Position numbers and translations under genes: made by a program | In this document: piece by piece, positions 38,227 through 38,592 of the stretch | Layout: each line of letters opens with the position of its first letter | Numbering within the stretch: position 1 is the stretch's first letter | Assembly: GCA_007280875.1 (NCBI GenBank) | Contig: QYQJ01000124.1 | Location: 1-38,592, forward strand | From: Bacteroidota bacterium | Lineage (GTDB): Bacteria; Bacteroidota; Bacteroidia; Bacteroidales; FEN-979 | Reading direction: 5' to 3' | Length of the DNA stretch: 38,592 nucleotides | The notes under the pieces: generated by a model | Told to the model about the DNA's origin: nothing | Database searches by the model: none | What the model saw: only the letters and a program-made list of their open reading frames with translations

Positions 38227-38592
38227 TCATACGATGATGCTGTTCTTCACCATTGCCCTTGATTTACTATTGCATTCGATGCCGTATTTATTGTCCATGA
38301 TCACACAGTGGTCAATCAGGGGGGATAAAGCATTTTTACAATTGATCCCGCACCATCCGTTATTCACAATCAGGCAATTTGTGATTCGACCTGTGGCGCC
38401 ATTGAAAGTGATCCCTCCTGTGGCATTACAGATTTCTTTCCTTCAGCCAGAATAGTTCCATTCACCCGCAGGAACCCGCAGGAGAATCCCTCCTTCTCCA
38501 TATCGTGAACTTCGCAGGTCCGGAATTTGACCACGGTTCCGGATTTAATGATCAGTAGCTGACCATTATACACATCTGACGCCGCCGACGAA
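38227..38592 (-). pseudogene. Right-handed beta-helix protein fragment with a frameshift, truncated by window edge
   Basis: Minus strand frame A: SSAASDVYNGQLLIIKSGTVVKFRTCEVHDMEKEGFSCGFLRVNGTILAEG. Frame B continues KEICNATGGITFNGATGRITNCLIVNNGWCGINCKNALSPLIDHCVIMDNKYGIECNSKSRAMVKNSIIV-stop. Confidence 0.6.

Overview
The window reads as an ordinary-looking Bacteroidetes chromosome segment: T9SS C-terminal sorting domains, TAnnTTTG-type -7 boxes and no obvious prophage or transposon. From left to right it contains:
- The end of an NADH-dependent iron-sulfur flavoprotein operon (HydB/NuoF-like, HoxU/NuoG-N-like, MobB-like P-loop protein).
- Two secreted T9SS proteins (arylsulfotransferase-like and GH30-like) with a small repeat-bearing secreted protein between them.
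- tRNA-Arg(CCU).
- A Cache-domain lipoprotein and an outer membrane protein gene with an in-frame stop.
- rpoN, a PAP2-like membrane protein, a PorT-like barrel, a sugar nucleotidyltransferase and a FucP-like MFS transporter.
- Two large hybrid histidine kinases.
- A phosphate operon (porin-pstSCAB-phoU).
- A CopA-type P1B ATPase, an LpxH-like phosphoesterase and a VWA/YfbK-like protein.
- Two ECF sigma modules and a START-domain protein.
- A two-gene K+ channel pair and a frameshifted beta-helix gene at the right edge.

The most interesting non-gene signal is a set of tandem arrays with a strict 7-bp period at several loci. Two of them lie in frame inside the copper ATPase gene. Other points worth checking are 11-bp direct repeats placed like a Pho box upstream of the phosphate operon, a perfect 33-bp palindrome, a nonsense codon between signal peptide and mature part of an OMP, and a frameshifted beta-helix gene. 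All family names come from reading motifs by eye; no database search was run.
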